Source: Saccharicrinis sp965230625
GTDB lineage: Bacteria; Bacteroidota; Bacteroidia; Bacteroidales; Marinilabiliaceae
DNA length: 64,000 nucleotides
Reading direction: 5' to 3'
Assembly (NCBI GenBank): GCA_965230625.1
Contig: CBDDLL010000002.1
Span: 124,001 to 188,000, forward strand
Shown here: in pieces, positions 46,202-54,672 of the stretch
How the letters are laid out: each line of letters opens with the position of its first letter
Numbering within the stretch: the first letter of the stretch is position 1
Program-made: the position numbers and the translations under genes
The notes under the pieces: model-generated
Told to the model about the DNA's origin: nothing
The model's database searches: none
What the model saw: the letters and a program-made list of their open reading frames with translations, nothing else

Positions 46202-46233
46202 CAAAGGTATGGCTACTAAATAAGTAATTCAAG
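46202..46233 (-). promoter_or_regulatory. Bacteroidota-type promoter of the lipoprotein gene
   Basis: Minus strand TACCTTTG (46202-46209) is an exact match to the TAnnTTTG -7 box. CTTG at 46230-46233 fits the -33 element with a 20-base spacer. The operator-like AGGGTAACACT overlaps the -33 element. Confidence 0.6.
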
Positions 46234-46245
46234 TGTTACCCTTAT
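46232..46245 (-). promoter_or_regulatory. Candidate operator AGGGTAACACT, lipoprotein copy
   Basis: Minus strand ATAAGGGTAACACT, second copy of the motif found at 45153-45166. Here it overlaps the -33 promoter element, a position suited to repression or to an activator contact. Confidence 0.4.
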
Positions 46246-46527
46246 TACAGCATTTAACTCACCACTAACAATCAACCTTACAAACGCCTATATTTCTGAC
46301 ACTTACAAAATTCACTGTGGTTTTAAAAGGTTTGGAAGCTTTGACTAACATCTCAATTTGATTTACATATGTGCCTAATTTATTGATTAATGACACCTTA
46401 CATCAAAACATAAGTAAATAGAGGTTAAAATACAACAATTCAAGCATTTAGGTAATATATTTCCGAATAAACAAACCCACTGTATATCATTAACTTAAAC
46501 ATAATTAAAATCAGTTGCTCATATTTT
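46246..46527. other. Intergenic, nothing further recognised
   Basis: AT-rich spacer between the lipoprotein promoter and the 3' end of the glycosyltransferase gene at 46528. No open frame, hairpin terminator or repeat could be supported. Confidence 0.4.
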
Positions 46528-47646
46528 TCAAGATTTTTGATTTAATAGTGTGCTATAAACTTCATCATAGCTATCTGATATCAAATCCCAATTATAAACT
46601 TGTTGTAGTTTTATAAATGCTCTTTCAGCTTTTGTAACAGTATGTATATCATAAACTAATGCCTGTTGCAATACTTTTGCTAAATAGTAACTATTACCAG
46701 AAGGAAAAAATGTAACTTCGTCCTCTGTAAATACATTTGTATTAGCCTGTATATCACTACATACAATAGGAGTTTTTGCTAAAGCTGCTTCTAACAGCAT
46801 GATAGACATAGCTTCATACATGGTTGGATAAACGAAAAGTTTTGCATTGGCTACCAAATTTAATAACCTCTTTTTTTCTTTTATCATGCCCATAAAATTT
46901 ACATCTAACCCTGTGGCCAAATCTAAAATTTTACTTTTATAGCTTGGTATTTGATTTAAGTTTCCTGCAACCAATAACTTTCCTTTATAACCAATTTCTT
47001 TTAAAGCTTTTATTAAAATATGAAGCCCTTTTGAGGTAATGATTCTGCCTGCTGCAAAAAGAATGTAGGGTTCCGAAGTTAAATCTTTATTTATAACACT
47101 TCTCAATTTTAAATCTACTCCATTAGGAATATATGTGGTTTCTCTATTGTATTTAAACCGATATGCAGTTCGTAATTGTTTAGACACCACTGTAAATCTA
47201 TTAGCTAATTTAATAGCTAACAACTCGTTAAACTGAAAAAATAAGTTAACCCACCATTGCCATTTAGCATTTTCCTGTGGTCGGGCATGAGATGTTAAAA
47301 CTACCTTATATTTTAATTTTAACAATGGCATAATAAAAGCACCATCTGTATGATGAAGATGAACTAAATCAAAGCGATCTTTAAACAATACATAAAACGC
47401 TGATTTCAAATAATAAAAGAATACATTTAGCTTAATTAATGGAAATTTCTTAAATATAACTTGTTCTACATCATTAAAATAATAACCTGAATCAGCATGC
47501 GTTTCAACAGACAATACTGTAAACTTGTATTTTAATTGTAATTGCTTGATCAAATTTTCTCCAACCGTAGCAGCACCTCCTAATGCAGGTAATCCTTTGA
47601 GTCCAATAACGGCTATTGAAGGCTTATTATCAGACCTTAAGTTCAT
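46528..47646 (-). CDS. GT4 family glycosyltransferase
   Basis: 372 residues. IAVIGLKGLPALGGAATVGENLIKQL glycine loop at the N-terminus; YILFAAGRIITSKGLHILIKAL starts the donor domain; LFVYPTMYEAMSIMLLEAALAKTPIV has the E-x7-E pair. Last gene of a three-gene module with the flippase at 47676 and the deacetylase at 49286, separate from the large operon. Sugar unknown. Confidence 0.88.
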   Translation of the reverse strand: MNLRSDNKPSIAVIGLKGLPALGGAATVGENLIKQLQLKYKFTVLSVETHADSGYYFNDVEQVIFKKFPLIKLNVFFYYLKSAFYVLFKDRFDLVHLHHTDGAFIMPLLKLKYKVVLTSHARPQENAKWQWWVNLFFQFNELLAIKLANRFTVVSKQLRTAYRFKYNRETTYIPNGVDLKLRSVINKDLTSEPYILFAAGRIITSKGLHILIKALKEIGYKGKLLVAGNLNQIPSYKSKILDLATGLDVNFMGMIKEKKRLLNLVANAKLFVYPTMYEAMSIMLLEAALAKTPIVCSDIQANTNVFTEDEVTFFPSGNSYYLAKVLQQALVYDIHTVTKAERAFIKLQQVYNWDLISDSYDEVYSTLLNQKS

Positions 47647-47675
47647 GATAGATTAAATTTTAGTTTTTATAACAA

Positions 47676-49250
47676 CTAGTATTTATTCTTTTTAATGACC
47701 AGTAAATTAATTAGAGGAACAACCTTTAAGTAAACTCGCCTTGTTCTTTCTAAGTTAGTAAACAATCTTTCAATTCTCTTTAATTCATAGTTCGTAAATG
47801 GATGGACATTAATTATTAAAACTAAATATAGTATAAAAAACAATATACTTCCAATCATCAAACCTATGATTGAATGAAAATAGTTTACAAATGGAATAAA
47901 AATTAAAATAGTCGTAATTAAAATCCCCCCCCCTTTGATAAAAACACTTGGAGCATAATTGATATTGATATATCTATTGATCAGTACGAACATAAATAAA
48001 TTCTTAAAAAACTCTCCTAATAAAGTAGCAATTGCTACTCCAATTATTCCATATAAATCCATTAAATAAATACCTGCTACAATGCTAAAAATTATTATAA
48101 CTCGAGAATATAAGTTTATCTCAACTCTTTCTTTTAGCTGAATCACTAAATTGAGTGGATAAAATATACCATTAAGTAATATTCCCAAGAGCGAAACACA
48201 TGCAACTGAATATGCAGGCAAATATTTTTCTTCAAAAACATTGATTATTACACCCTTCCCAAAAATTAGGAAATAAATAAAAGGAAGCATAAATAATGGA
48301 AGCAATATTTTAACGGATAAATGGTAAAATTGAACTACATCCTTATCTGAGCTATCTGTACTTGAATAACGCCTAAAAAATATAGGCTTTATTACTCCCT
48401 CAAATTCACGAAAAGGCAAAATTTTGTAAAACATTTCATATATCTTAATTGCAAAGCCATATAATCCCACATAAAAAGGTGTTGACATAGCGGCAATTAT
48501 ATAATGATCGCTTGTTTTACCAATTATACCATATCCAAGCTCCGAGAAGAAAGCCAAAGCATAGAACCTTAAAATCCTTACTTTAAAAAGATTAATTTCC
48601 ACTTTTTTATTTACGATTATATCTCTTTTAAACAACTCCGAAATAATTGTTTTTAAAACATACAAAACAAAAATGATAGATACTATAGCTTCAACGTACA
48701 ACAATATATTAACAGTGATTTTATTAAGCATAACTAAATAACAAGATGCCCTAATAATTACAACTAAAACATTTGCTTGCGCACTTATTTTATGCTTTAT
48801 AAATGAAGCGATTATTGTATCTGAAAATATTTTTATTGCATAGAAAACAGCAAAAACCGTAAATGCTTTGATGTGTAATGTGAATTCCTCTAAGTTGAAA
48901 AAAACTGAAATCTCTTTATTAAATACATTTATTAGGAATGAAAACAAAGAGATGAGTACAAGTATAAATAAAAATGATATTAACAATAATTTTCGTATTG
49001 AAGAATATGATCCATTATCCGTTAATTCTGGTATATACCTTAGTAGAACATTTTTAATTGGACTTGTAATAAAAAGTTGATACACAAAAAACAATCCAAA
49101 TAAAAATGTGTATGTTCCATAAGTATCAACTGGTAATTTCCTAATAACTAGAACAGTCGCAAAAACACCTAATAATTGGGCTATCACTTTTGATAAATAC
49201 ACCCAAAGCGTATTGGTAATAAGCAAATTGCCATGTTGTGTACTTGCCAT
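47676..49250 (-). CDS. Polysaccharide flippase-like membrane protein (MOP/MATE-type)
   Basis: 524 residues, about 12-14 membrane helices. LLITNTLWVYLSKVIAQLLGVFATVLVIRKLPVDTYGTYTFLFGL is the usual N-terminal pair of oligosaccharide flippases, and SDHYIIAAMSTPFYVGLYGFAIKIYEMFYK is typical of helix 7-8. It belongs to a different subgroup from the Wzx at 33427. With the adjacent glycosyltransferase it probably serves a second glycan or a glycolipid. Starts 35 bases after the deacetylase gene. Confidence 0.85.
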   Translation of the reverse strand: MASTQHGNLLITNTLWVYLSKVIAQLLGVFATVLVIRKLPVDTYGTYTFLFGLFFVYQLFITSPIKNVLLRYIPELTDNGSYSSIRKLLLISFLFILVLISLFSFLINVFNKEISVFFNLEEFTLHIKAFTVFAVFYAIKIFSDTIIASFIKHKISAQANVLVVIIRASCYLVMLNKITVNILLYVEAIVSIIFVLYVLKTIISELFKRDIIVNKKVEINLFKVRILRFYALAFFSELGYGIIGKTSDHYIIAAMSTPFYVGLYGFAIKIYEMFYKILPFREFEGVIKPIFFRRYSSTDSSDKDVVQFYHLSVKILLPLFMLPFIYFLIFGKGVIINVFEEKYLPAYSVACVSLLGILLNGIFYPLNLVIQLKERVEINLYSRVIIIFSIVAGIYLMDLYGIIGVAIATLLGEFFKNLFMFVLINRYININYAPSVFIKGGGILITTILIFIPFVNYFHSIIGLMIGSILFFILYLVLIINVHPFTNYELKRIERLFTNLERTRRVYLKVVPLINLLVIKKNKY

Positions 49251-49285
49251 TAGTTCTATTTAATCTATAAAAGTTTAATACTGTT

Positions 49286-50296
49286 TCATCTTTTAAAAAT
49301 TGATCTGCCCAATACTTTATGAACAATATATTTTATTAATTCTAATTTAATTGCTCTAGATGCTGATACAGATGTACTTTCTACATCAATTCTTTGTAAA
49401 TGATAAGGTATTACATCATCTCCAATTCCTCTTACTCCAAATGAAATTATAACTTCATCCGAAATTTTTTCGAACAATTCCATCTTTACTTCATGATCGC
49501 GATGTGGAAATGCAAAAACGGAATAATCTAAATCAAACTTTCTTTTTATCCAATGAATACTTTCAATTGTTTGACGATATTGTTGCTCAATATTAAGTAA
49601 CTTGTAATTGGGGTGATCCATACTGTGCGCACCAAATGTAAAACCTTCCTTAATCATTCTACAAACCTCTTGACTACTTAAATATATTTGATTATTTCGA
49701 AAATATTTGTCTAAGCTGATATTAAAAAGTTTCATTAACTGATTTATGTATTCTGTTTCATGATAACTCATAGACGAAAGACCTTTAGAAAACGAAAGGT
49801 CTGTTAGTTCTGAATTCTTGAACAAATCTTTCCACATTTCCTTTTTACTTTCTATTTCCTCATCAGATACCTGGCTTAATAACAAATTCTTCTTGCGTTG
49901 AAAATGCAAGTCTTTATTATCAATAAAGTTGGGGTTTAAAAAAAAAGTAGCTGTCACATTTTGTTCTTTTAAAATGGGCCGAATAATATCAAACACTGAT
50001 TTCAATCCATCATCAAATGTTAGTAACAAACTATTTTTAGGTAACGGTTTGTTTTCTATTATCAAATCCAAAACATCAAATAAAGAAATAATATTAAACT
50101 CCTTTTTATAGTAACGAATATCTGAAATGAATTCTTTCTCTGTCCTATAAATATTTTTATTAATTAATGGATCAGGATCAGCACCTGAAATACTGTGATA
50201 GTTAATTATTATGAAATCACGCTTTGCTAAAAAACGCAAAAAATTAAGTGGAAATAATCCCGAAAATAAATAAAATAGAGATTTTATAATCTTCAC
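49286..50296 (-). CDS. NodB-type polysaccharide deacetylase (CE4)
   Basis: 336 residues, GTG start at 50296. Canonical NodB blocks: LLTFDDGLKS (D94, D95), GAHSMDHPNYKLL (H224, H228), VFAFPHRDHEV and IIISFGVRG-like C-terminal strand. The metal triad is complete. A hydrophobic N-terminus (about 5-22) may anchor it to the membrane. It probably removes N- or O-acetyl groups from the glycan of the three-gene module. An insertion of about 70 residues (125-195) between block 1 and block 2 is longer than in minimal NodB domains. Confidence 0.85.
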   Translation of the reverse strand: MKIIKSLFYLFSGLFPLNFLRFLAKRDFIIINYHSISGADPDPLINKNIYRTEKEFISDIRYYKKEFNIISLFDVLDLIIENKPLPKNSLLLTFDDGLKSVFDIIRPILKEQNVTATFFLNPNFIDNKDLHFQRKKNLLLSQVSDEEIESKKEMWKDLFKNSELTDLSFSKGLSSMSYHETEYINQLMKLFNISLDKYFRNNQIYLSSQEVCRMIKEGFTFGAHSMDHPNYKLLNIEQQYRQTIESIHWIKRKFDLDYSVFAFPHRDHEVKMELFEKISDEVIISFGVRGIGDDVIPYHLQRIDVESTSVSASRAIKLELIKYIVHKVLGRSIFKR

Positions 50297-50413
50297 CTTA
50301 TTAAATATTAGTTAGTCTAAATTGAATTGTAGCAATTGTTTTTATTACTAAACTAACCAAAAATCAATAGTTATTTCAAGATGAAAAATTAAATTGTAGG
50401 AATAAAATAAAAA

Positions 50414-50444
50414 TGGGGTGCCATTTTAATAAACGGCTACCCCA
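50414..50444 (-). terminator. Terminator of the superoxide dismutase gene
   Basis: TGGGGTGCC (50414-50422) pairs with GGCTACCCCA (50435-50444) with one bulged base. On the minus strand a T-rich run (TTTTTATTTTATT) follows. It lies 24 bases after the sod stop, separating it from the deacetylase gene. Confidence 0.75.
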
Positions 50445-50468
50445 CATTACCCAGACAAAATAAACAAA

Positions 50469-51071
50469 CTAACCTATTAAACGTTTAGAGACTTCGTCCC
50501 AATTAATAACATTCCAGAATGCACTAATATAGTCGGGACGTAAATTTTGATATTTTAAATAGTATGCATGCTCCCAAACATCCAAACCTAATATTGGAGT
50601 TCCTTTAACTTCTGCAATATCCATTAAAGGATTATCCTGATTCGGTGTAGAGCTAACTACTAAACTTCCATCATCTTTTTTTACTAACCAAGCCCAGCCT
50701 GATCCAAAACGAGTAGCTGCAGCTTTTGAAAACTCATCTTTAAAAGCATCAAACGAACCAAAGTTTTTCTCAATAGCTAAAAACAAATCACCGGATGGTA
50801 AACCTCCTCCGTTTGGTGACATAACTTTCCAAAACAAATTATGGTTGTAATAACCTCCTCCATTGTTTCTTACACCTATTGAGTGACCTGAGATTCCTGC
50901 CAATATGTCTTCAATTGTTTTTCCTTCTAATTCTGTACCCTCTATAGCTGCGTTTAGCTTACTGGTATATCCACCATGATGTTTTGTATGGTGTATTTCC
51001 ATAGTTCGGGCATCAATATTTGGTTCTAATGCATCGTATGCGTAATCTAATTTAGGTAATTCAAATGCCAT
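50469..51071 (-). CDS. sodB: Superoxide dismutase, Fe/Mn family
   Basis: 200 residues, the usual length. Metal ligands are visible: H27 in MEIHHTKHHGGY, H77 in YYNHNLFWKVM, D164 and H168 in LGLDVWEHAYYLKYQNLRPDYI. GGGYYNHN and TPNQDNPLM lean towards the Mn or cambialistic type rather than strict Fe, so the symbol sodB is conventional only. No signal peptide, so cytoplasmic. It has its own promoter and terminator and is unrelated to the glycan genes. Confidence 0.93.
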   Translation of the reverse strand: MAFELPKLDYAYDALEPNIDARTMEIHHTKHHGGYTSKLNAAIEGTELEGKTIEDILAGISGHSIGVRNNGGGYYNHNLFWKVMSPNGGGLPSGDLFLAIEKNFGSFDAFKDEFSKAAATRFGSGWAWLVKKDDGSLVVSSTPNQDNPLMDIAEVKGTPILGLDVWEHAYYLKYQNLRPDYISAFWNVINWDEVSKRLIG

Positions 51072-51108
51072 AATTTTTCTAATTGTTACTGGTTAAATGA
51101 ATATATTA

Positions 51109-51140
51109 CAAATCTATTTCTTATTTAGATTAAATCAAAA
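51109..51140 (-). promoter_or_regulatory. Bacteroidota-type promoter of sod
   Basis: Minus strand TAGATTTG (51109-51116) matches TAnnTTTG exactly, and TTTTG at 51136-51140 is the -33 element with a 19-base spacer. It lies 38 bases before the sod start codon. Confidence 0.7.
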
Positions 51141-51269
51141 TAATTTTATAAGATATTATCATCTTTTTTTCCGTATTGATAAAATCATCTTTAAAACATA
51201 GTAATCTACAAATTGTTTAAATGACTTTTAAAAATATTAACTTCGCCTTTTCAATTTAATCTAATCAAA

Positions 51270-52580
51270 GTGCACAAAGACATTCTTAAGTTATCTGTTC
51301 CCAACATTTTAACTAATCTAACTGTTCCATTACTCAGCATGGTAGATTTACACTTAATGGGGTATCTTGATTCTGAACTATTTATGGGTGCAGTAGCTCT
51401 AGGAGGTGTAATTTTTAATTTTGTTTATTGGGGTTTTGCATTTCTCAGAATGAGCATAAGCGGAATTGCCGCACAAGCATTTGGTGAAGGCAATAAAAGC
51501 GAAACTGCCTTGATTTTATTTAGAGGAATACTATTGGCTACCGCTGGAAGTATAGTTTTACTAATATTCCAATCTGGATTAGAAAAATTAAGTTTTTTGG
51601 TTCTTGAAGGAACTCCTGAAGTAAAAGAGTTAGCTAGGAACTATTTTTATATAAGAATATGGGCCGCCCCAGCTGCAATTTCCTTAATGGTTATAAATGG
51701 CTGGTTTCTGGGAATGCAAAATGCTTTTTATCCTATGCTAATATCCATATTAATTAACATTATAAATATTGGAAGTAGTTTTATATTAGTTCGAAGCATA
51801 GGAATGCAGGAAACTGGAGTTGCCTTAGGGTCGGTAATTGCTCAATATTCTGGATTAATATTAGCACTCATTCTCTTTTTATATAAGTATAGAGATACAC
51901 TAAAATACTTTAAATTAAAAGCTATTTTTATTGCAAAACGTTTTAAAGCTTTTTTAGACGTAAGCGGCGATATTTTTATTCGAACATTATGTGTTATTGC
52001 TGTCTTTACCTTTTTTACTTCTAAATCAGCCGGATTTGGAGATATTACACTTGCAGCAAATAGTGCATTACTACAATTTTTATTTCTGTTTTCTTATTTT
52101 TTGGATGGATTTGCTTATGCTGCCGAAGCAATAATTGGAAAATATTTTGGAGCAAAGAATAAAACCAAACTGATTGAAGCCTCAAAAAAACTATTTTTAT
52201 GGGGAATTTCTTTTGCAATTATTTTTACTGCCCTTTATCTTATATCTGGTAATTCTTTATTAAAAATATTTACTAATAAGGAAAATGTTCTGCAAGAAGC
52301 TACAAAATATTTACCCTGGCTTGTATTTATTCCAATAAGTAGCTTTGGATCTTTTATTTGGGATGGAATTTACATTGGTACAACTGCCTCAAAAGCCATG
52401 AGAAATACAATGTTGATTTCTTCCATTTTATTTTTCTTTACTCCGTATCTATTACTACGATCTTTTATTGGTGTACATGCTTTGTGGCTTAGTATGTTAT
52501 TATTTATGTTCTCTAGAAGTATTTCTCAAAGTATTTTAGCATCTAAAGCTATTTACTCAAAGCTTAATGATTATTCTTAG
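51270..52580 (+). CDS. MATE family efflux transporter (DinF-like)
   Basis: 436 residues with about 12 membrane helices. The start is GTG at 51270; it is preferred because HKDILKLSVPNILTNLTVPLLSMVDLHLMGYL is the conserved MATE N-terminus, which a later ATG would cut. SGIAAQAFGEGN and GWFLGMQNAFYPMLISILINIINIGSSF fit the DinF subgroup. It should export cationic or organic compounds using an ion gradient. Divergent from sod across a 198-base gap. Confidence 0.88.
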   Translation: MHKDILKLSVPNILTNLTVPLLSMVDLHLMGYLDSELFMGAVALGGVIFNFVYWGFAFLRMSISGIAAQAFGEGNKSETALILFRGILLATAGSIVLLIFQSGLEKLSFLVLEGTPEVKELARNYFYIRIWAAPAAISLMVINGWFLGMQNAFYPMLISILINIINIGSSFILVRSIGMQETGVALGSVIAQYSGLILALILFLYKYRDTLKYFKLKAIFIAKRFKAFLDVSGDIFIRTLCVIAVFTFFTSKSAGFGDITLAANSALLQFLFLFSYFLDGFAYAAEAIIGKYFGAKNKTKLIEASKKLFLWGISFAIIFTALYLISGNSLLKIFTNKENVLQEATKYLPWLVFIPISSFGSFIWDGIYIGTTASKAMRNTMLISSILFFFTPYLLLRSFIGVHALWLSMLLFMFSRSISQSILASKAIYSKLNDYS

Positions 52581-52823
52581 CAAAACCTTTAGAATAAAGA
52601 CATGAGACTGACTTACAAATTCTTAAAATAAAGTATTTAACCAAATCAACCTCATTACCCAATTGCCTAACAACCATTATTTTTTAATAAATTAATAAAC
52701 TGTTGAAATGAATGTTTTTAACGTAATTTATATTATGCTATTTTGGTAGTTTTTAATGTTAACAGCAATAATCGATTCTATAGTTTGTCTAAAATATTTA
52801 TCTTAACCGCAAAAATATAAAGA

Positions 52824-54671
52824 ATGAAGATTTATTTCCTAACCTTTGTTTGTCTATGTTCCTCATACATATTTTCTCAAAGTTTTGATTGCGAAATATT
52901 AAACTATAGTACAGATATTCAATTTAACGGCAAAAAGGTAATTGAAAATATTAGTTACGAAATTTTAATTAATAACAGAGCAGGAACAAAACATGCTGAA
53001 ATTTCCATACCATACTCGGGAAACAATGAAGTAAAAAATTTACAAGCTGTTATTTACAACATTAATGGGCAAGAAATAAGAAAACTAAAAAAGAAGGATA
53101 TAACCGTTGAAACTCCCTGGTCAAATATTAATTTTCATTCAGATAAAAGGTTACTCTCTTTTAACCTGATACATACCTCATTCCCTTATATTTTAAAATA
53201 TGAGTATAGTTATATTTCAAACAATTTTATTTCCTTAACCCATTGGACTCCTTATGTAAAAAAGGATGTCAATGTAAAAAACGCTTCATTAACTATAGTA
53301 CATCCTAAAAACAATACCATTAATTTATTTGAACAAAATATTGATTCTGCCAAAATCACAAAGGATGAAGAAACCATAACTTATACTTGGAAAGTAAAAG
53401 ATTATAAATATAATAAGGCAGAACCATTTTCTCCTCACTATTTAAACAATTCCCCATATGTTGTTGCGATACCCAAACATTTTCATTTTGGGGTAAAAGG
53501 GGAAAGTTCTACATGGAAAAGCTTTGGAAATTGGGAATGTGACTTAATTGACGGATTAGATAATCTAACAAATGAAGAAAAGAATAAAGTTCTAAGCATT
53601 ACTGACACCATCACGTCTCCCAGAGAAAAAATTAAAGCTTTATATCATTACTTACAAGACAATACAAGATATATAAATGTTTCGTTGGATATTGGCGGAC
53701 ATGTTCCTCATCCGGCTACATATGTGTGTACTCATAAATATGGAGATTGCAAAGCCTTAACCAACTATATGAAGGCGATGCTAAAAGCCATCAATATACC
53801 ATCCTATTACACAACTATTTACTCAGGAATTAATCCACCTTGGATAAAAACTGATTTTCCATGTGAGCATGCTAATCATGTAATTTTATCAGTTCCATTA
53901 AAAAATGATACAATTTGGCTTGAATGTACCGATAAAACTGCCCCTTTTAACTACCTTGGTTCGAGTTCGCAAAATAGGTTGTGTCAGCTTAATAAAAGAA
54001 ACGACACTAAATTAGTACGAACTCCAATACATGGATTAGATGGCTCACTGGAAACATATTCTACTAAAATATCTATTCGCAATCATGATGATATAAGTTT
54101 TACTTCAAATGGTTTACTTAAAGGCAAATTATTTGAATACTTTAAAGGATTTGATACCTATTTAACCCAAAGTGAAAAACAAGATTATATAGATGAAACA
54201 AGATTGATGAGAAAAGCAGATATCAAATCAATTAATATTTCACGTCCTCATAGAGACTCTGCTTTTGTAAACATTAATTTAAGTGGTAAAATAAATACTT
54301 TAACAGAATCTCTGGGAAGTAAGGTTTTACTTTATCCCTTTAAAGCAATTAGCTTTGAGATGACACCAATTGAAAAGAGAACATCTGATATTTGTGTTAA
54401 TTACCCAATTAATAAAAAGGATACGATCATATACGAATTTGAATCCAGCATCTCAAAAGTGAGTGGTTTAACTGAGAACGAAATTGTTACCGACTTTGGA
54501 TATTACAAAAGAAGCTACAAAATTCGGGATAATAAACTTATTATTAACAGGGTTTTTCAATTAAAGCAAGAAGAGTACCATATTAGTAGATATAATGATT
54601 TTTACAATTTTATTCAGAAGTCTTGCTATCTGGATCAAAAAAAATCTATAATAACCTTTAAACCTCATTAA
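52824..54671 (+). CDS. DUF3857/transglutaminase-like secreted protein (active-site intact)
   Basis: 615 residues with signal peptide (1-19). N-terminal DUF3857 beta-domain to about residue 210, then a transglutaminase-like domain with the complete triad: C309 in KYGDCKALTNY, H352 in EHANHVILSV and D370 in WLECTDKTAPF. A C-terminal DUF-like beta-region follows. Such proteins are exported in Bacteroidota; their substrate is not established. One base separates its stop from the ATG of the next gene, a paralogue. Confidence 0.82.
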   Translation: MKIYFLTFVCLCSSYIFSQSFDCEILNYSTDIQFNGKKVIENISYEILINNRAGTKHAEISIPYSGNNEVKNLQAVIYNINGQEIRKLKKKDITVETPWSNINFHSDKRLLSFNLIHTSFPYILKYEYSYISNNFISLTHWTPYVKKDVNVKNASLTIVHPKNNTINLFEQNIDSAKITKDEETITYTWKVKDYKYNKAEPFSPHYLNNSPYVVAIPKHFHFGVKGESSTWKSFGNWECDLIDGLDNLTNEEKNKVLSITDTITSPREKIKALYHYLQDNTRYINVSLDIGGHVPHPATYVCTHKYGDCKALTNYMKAMLKAINIPSYYTTIYSGINPPWIKTDFPCEHANHVILSVPLKNDTIWLECTDKTAPFNYLGSSSQNRLCQLNKRNDTKLVRTPIHGLDGSLETYSTKISIRNHDDISFTSNGLLKGKLFEYFKGFDTYLTQSEKQDYIDETRLMRKADIKSINISRPHRDSAFVNINLSGKINTLTESLGSKVLLYPFKAISFEMTPIEKRTSDICVNYPINKKDTIIYEFESSISKVSGLTENEIVTDFGYYKRSYKIRDNKLIINRVFQLKQEEYHISRYNDFYNFIQKSCYLDQKKSIITFKPH

Positions 54672-54672
54672 C

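Noticed and set aside
49141..49326. 61-codon frame at the flippase/deacetylase junction
   Set aside because: Overlaps both neighbours in another frame; Tyr/Phe-rich shadow with no motif.
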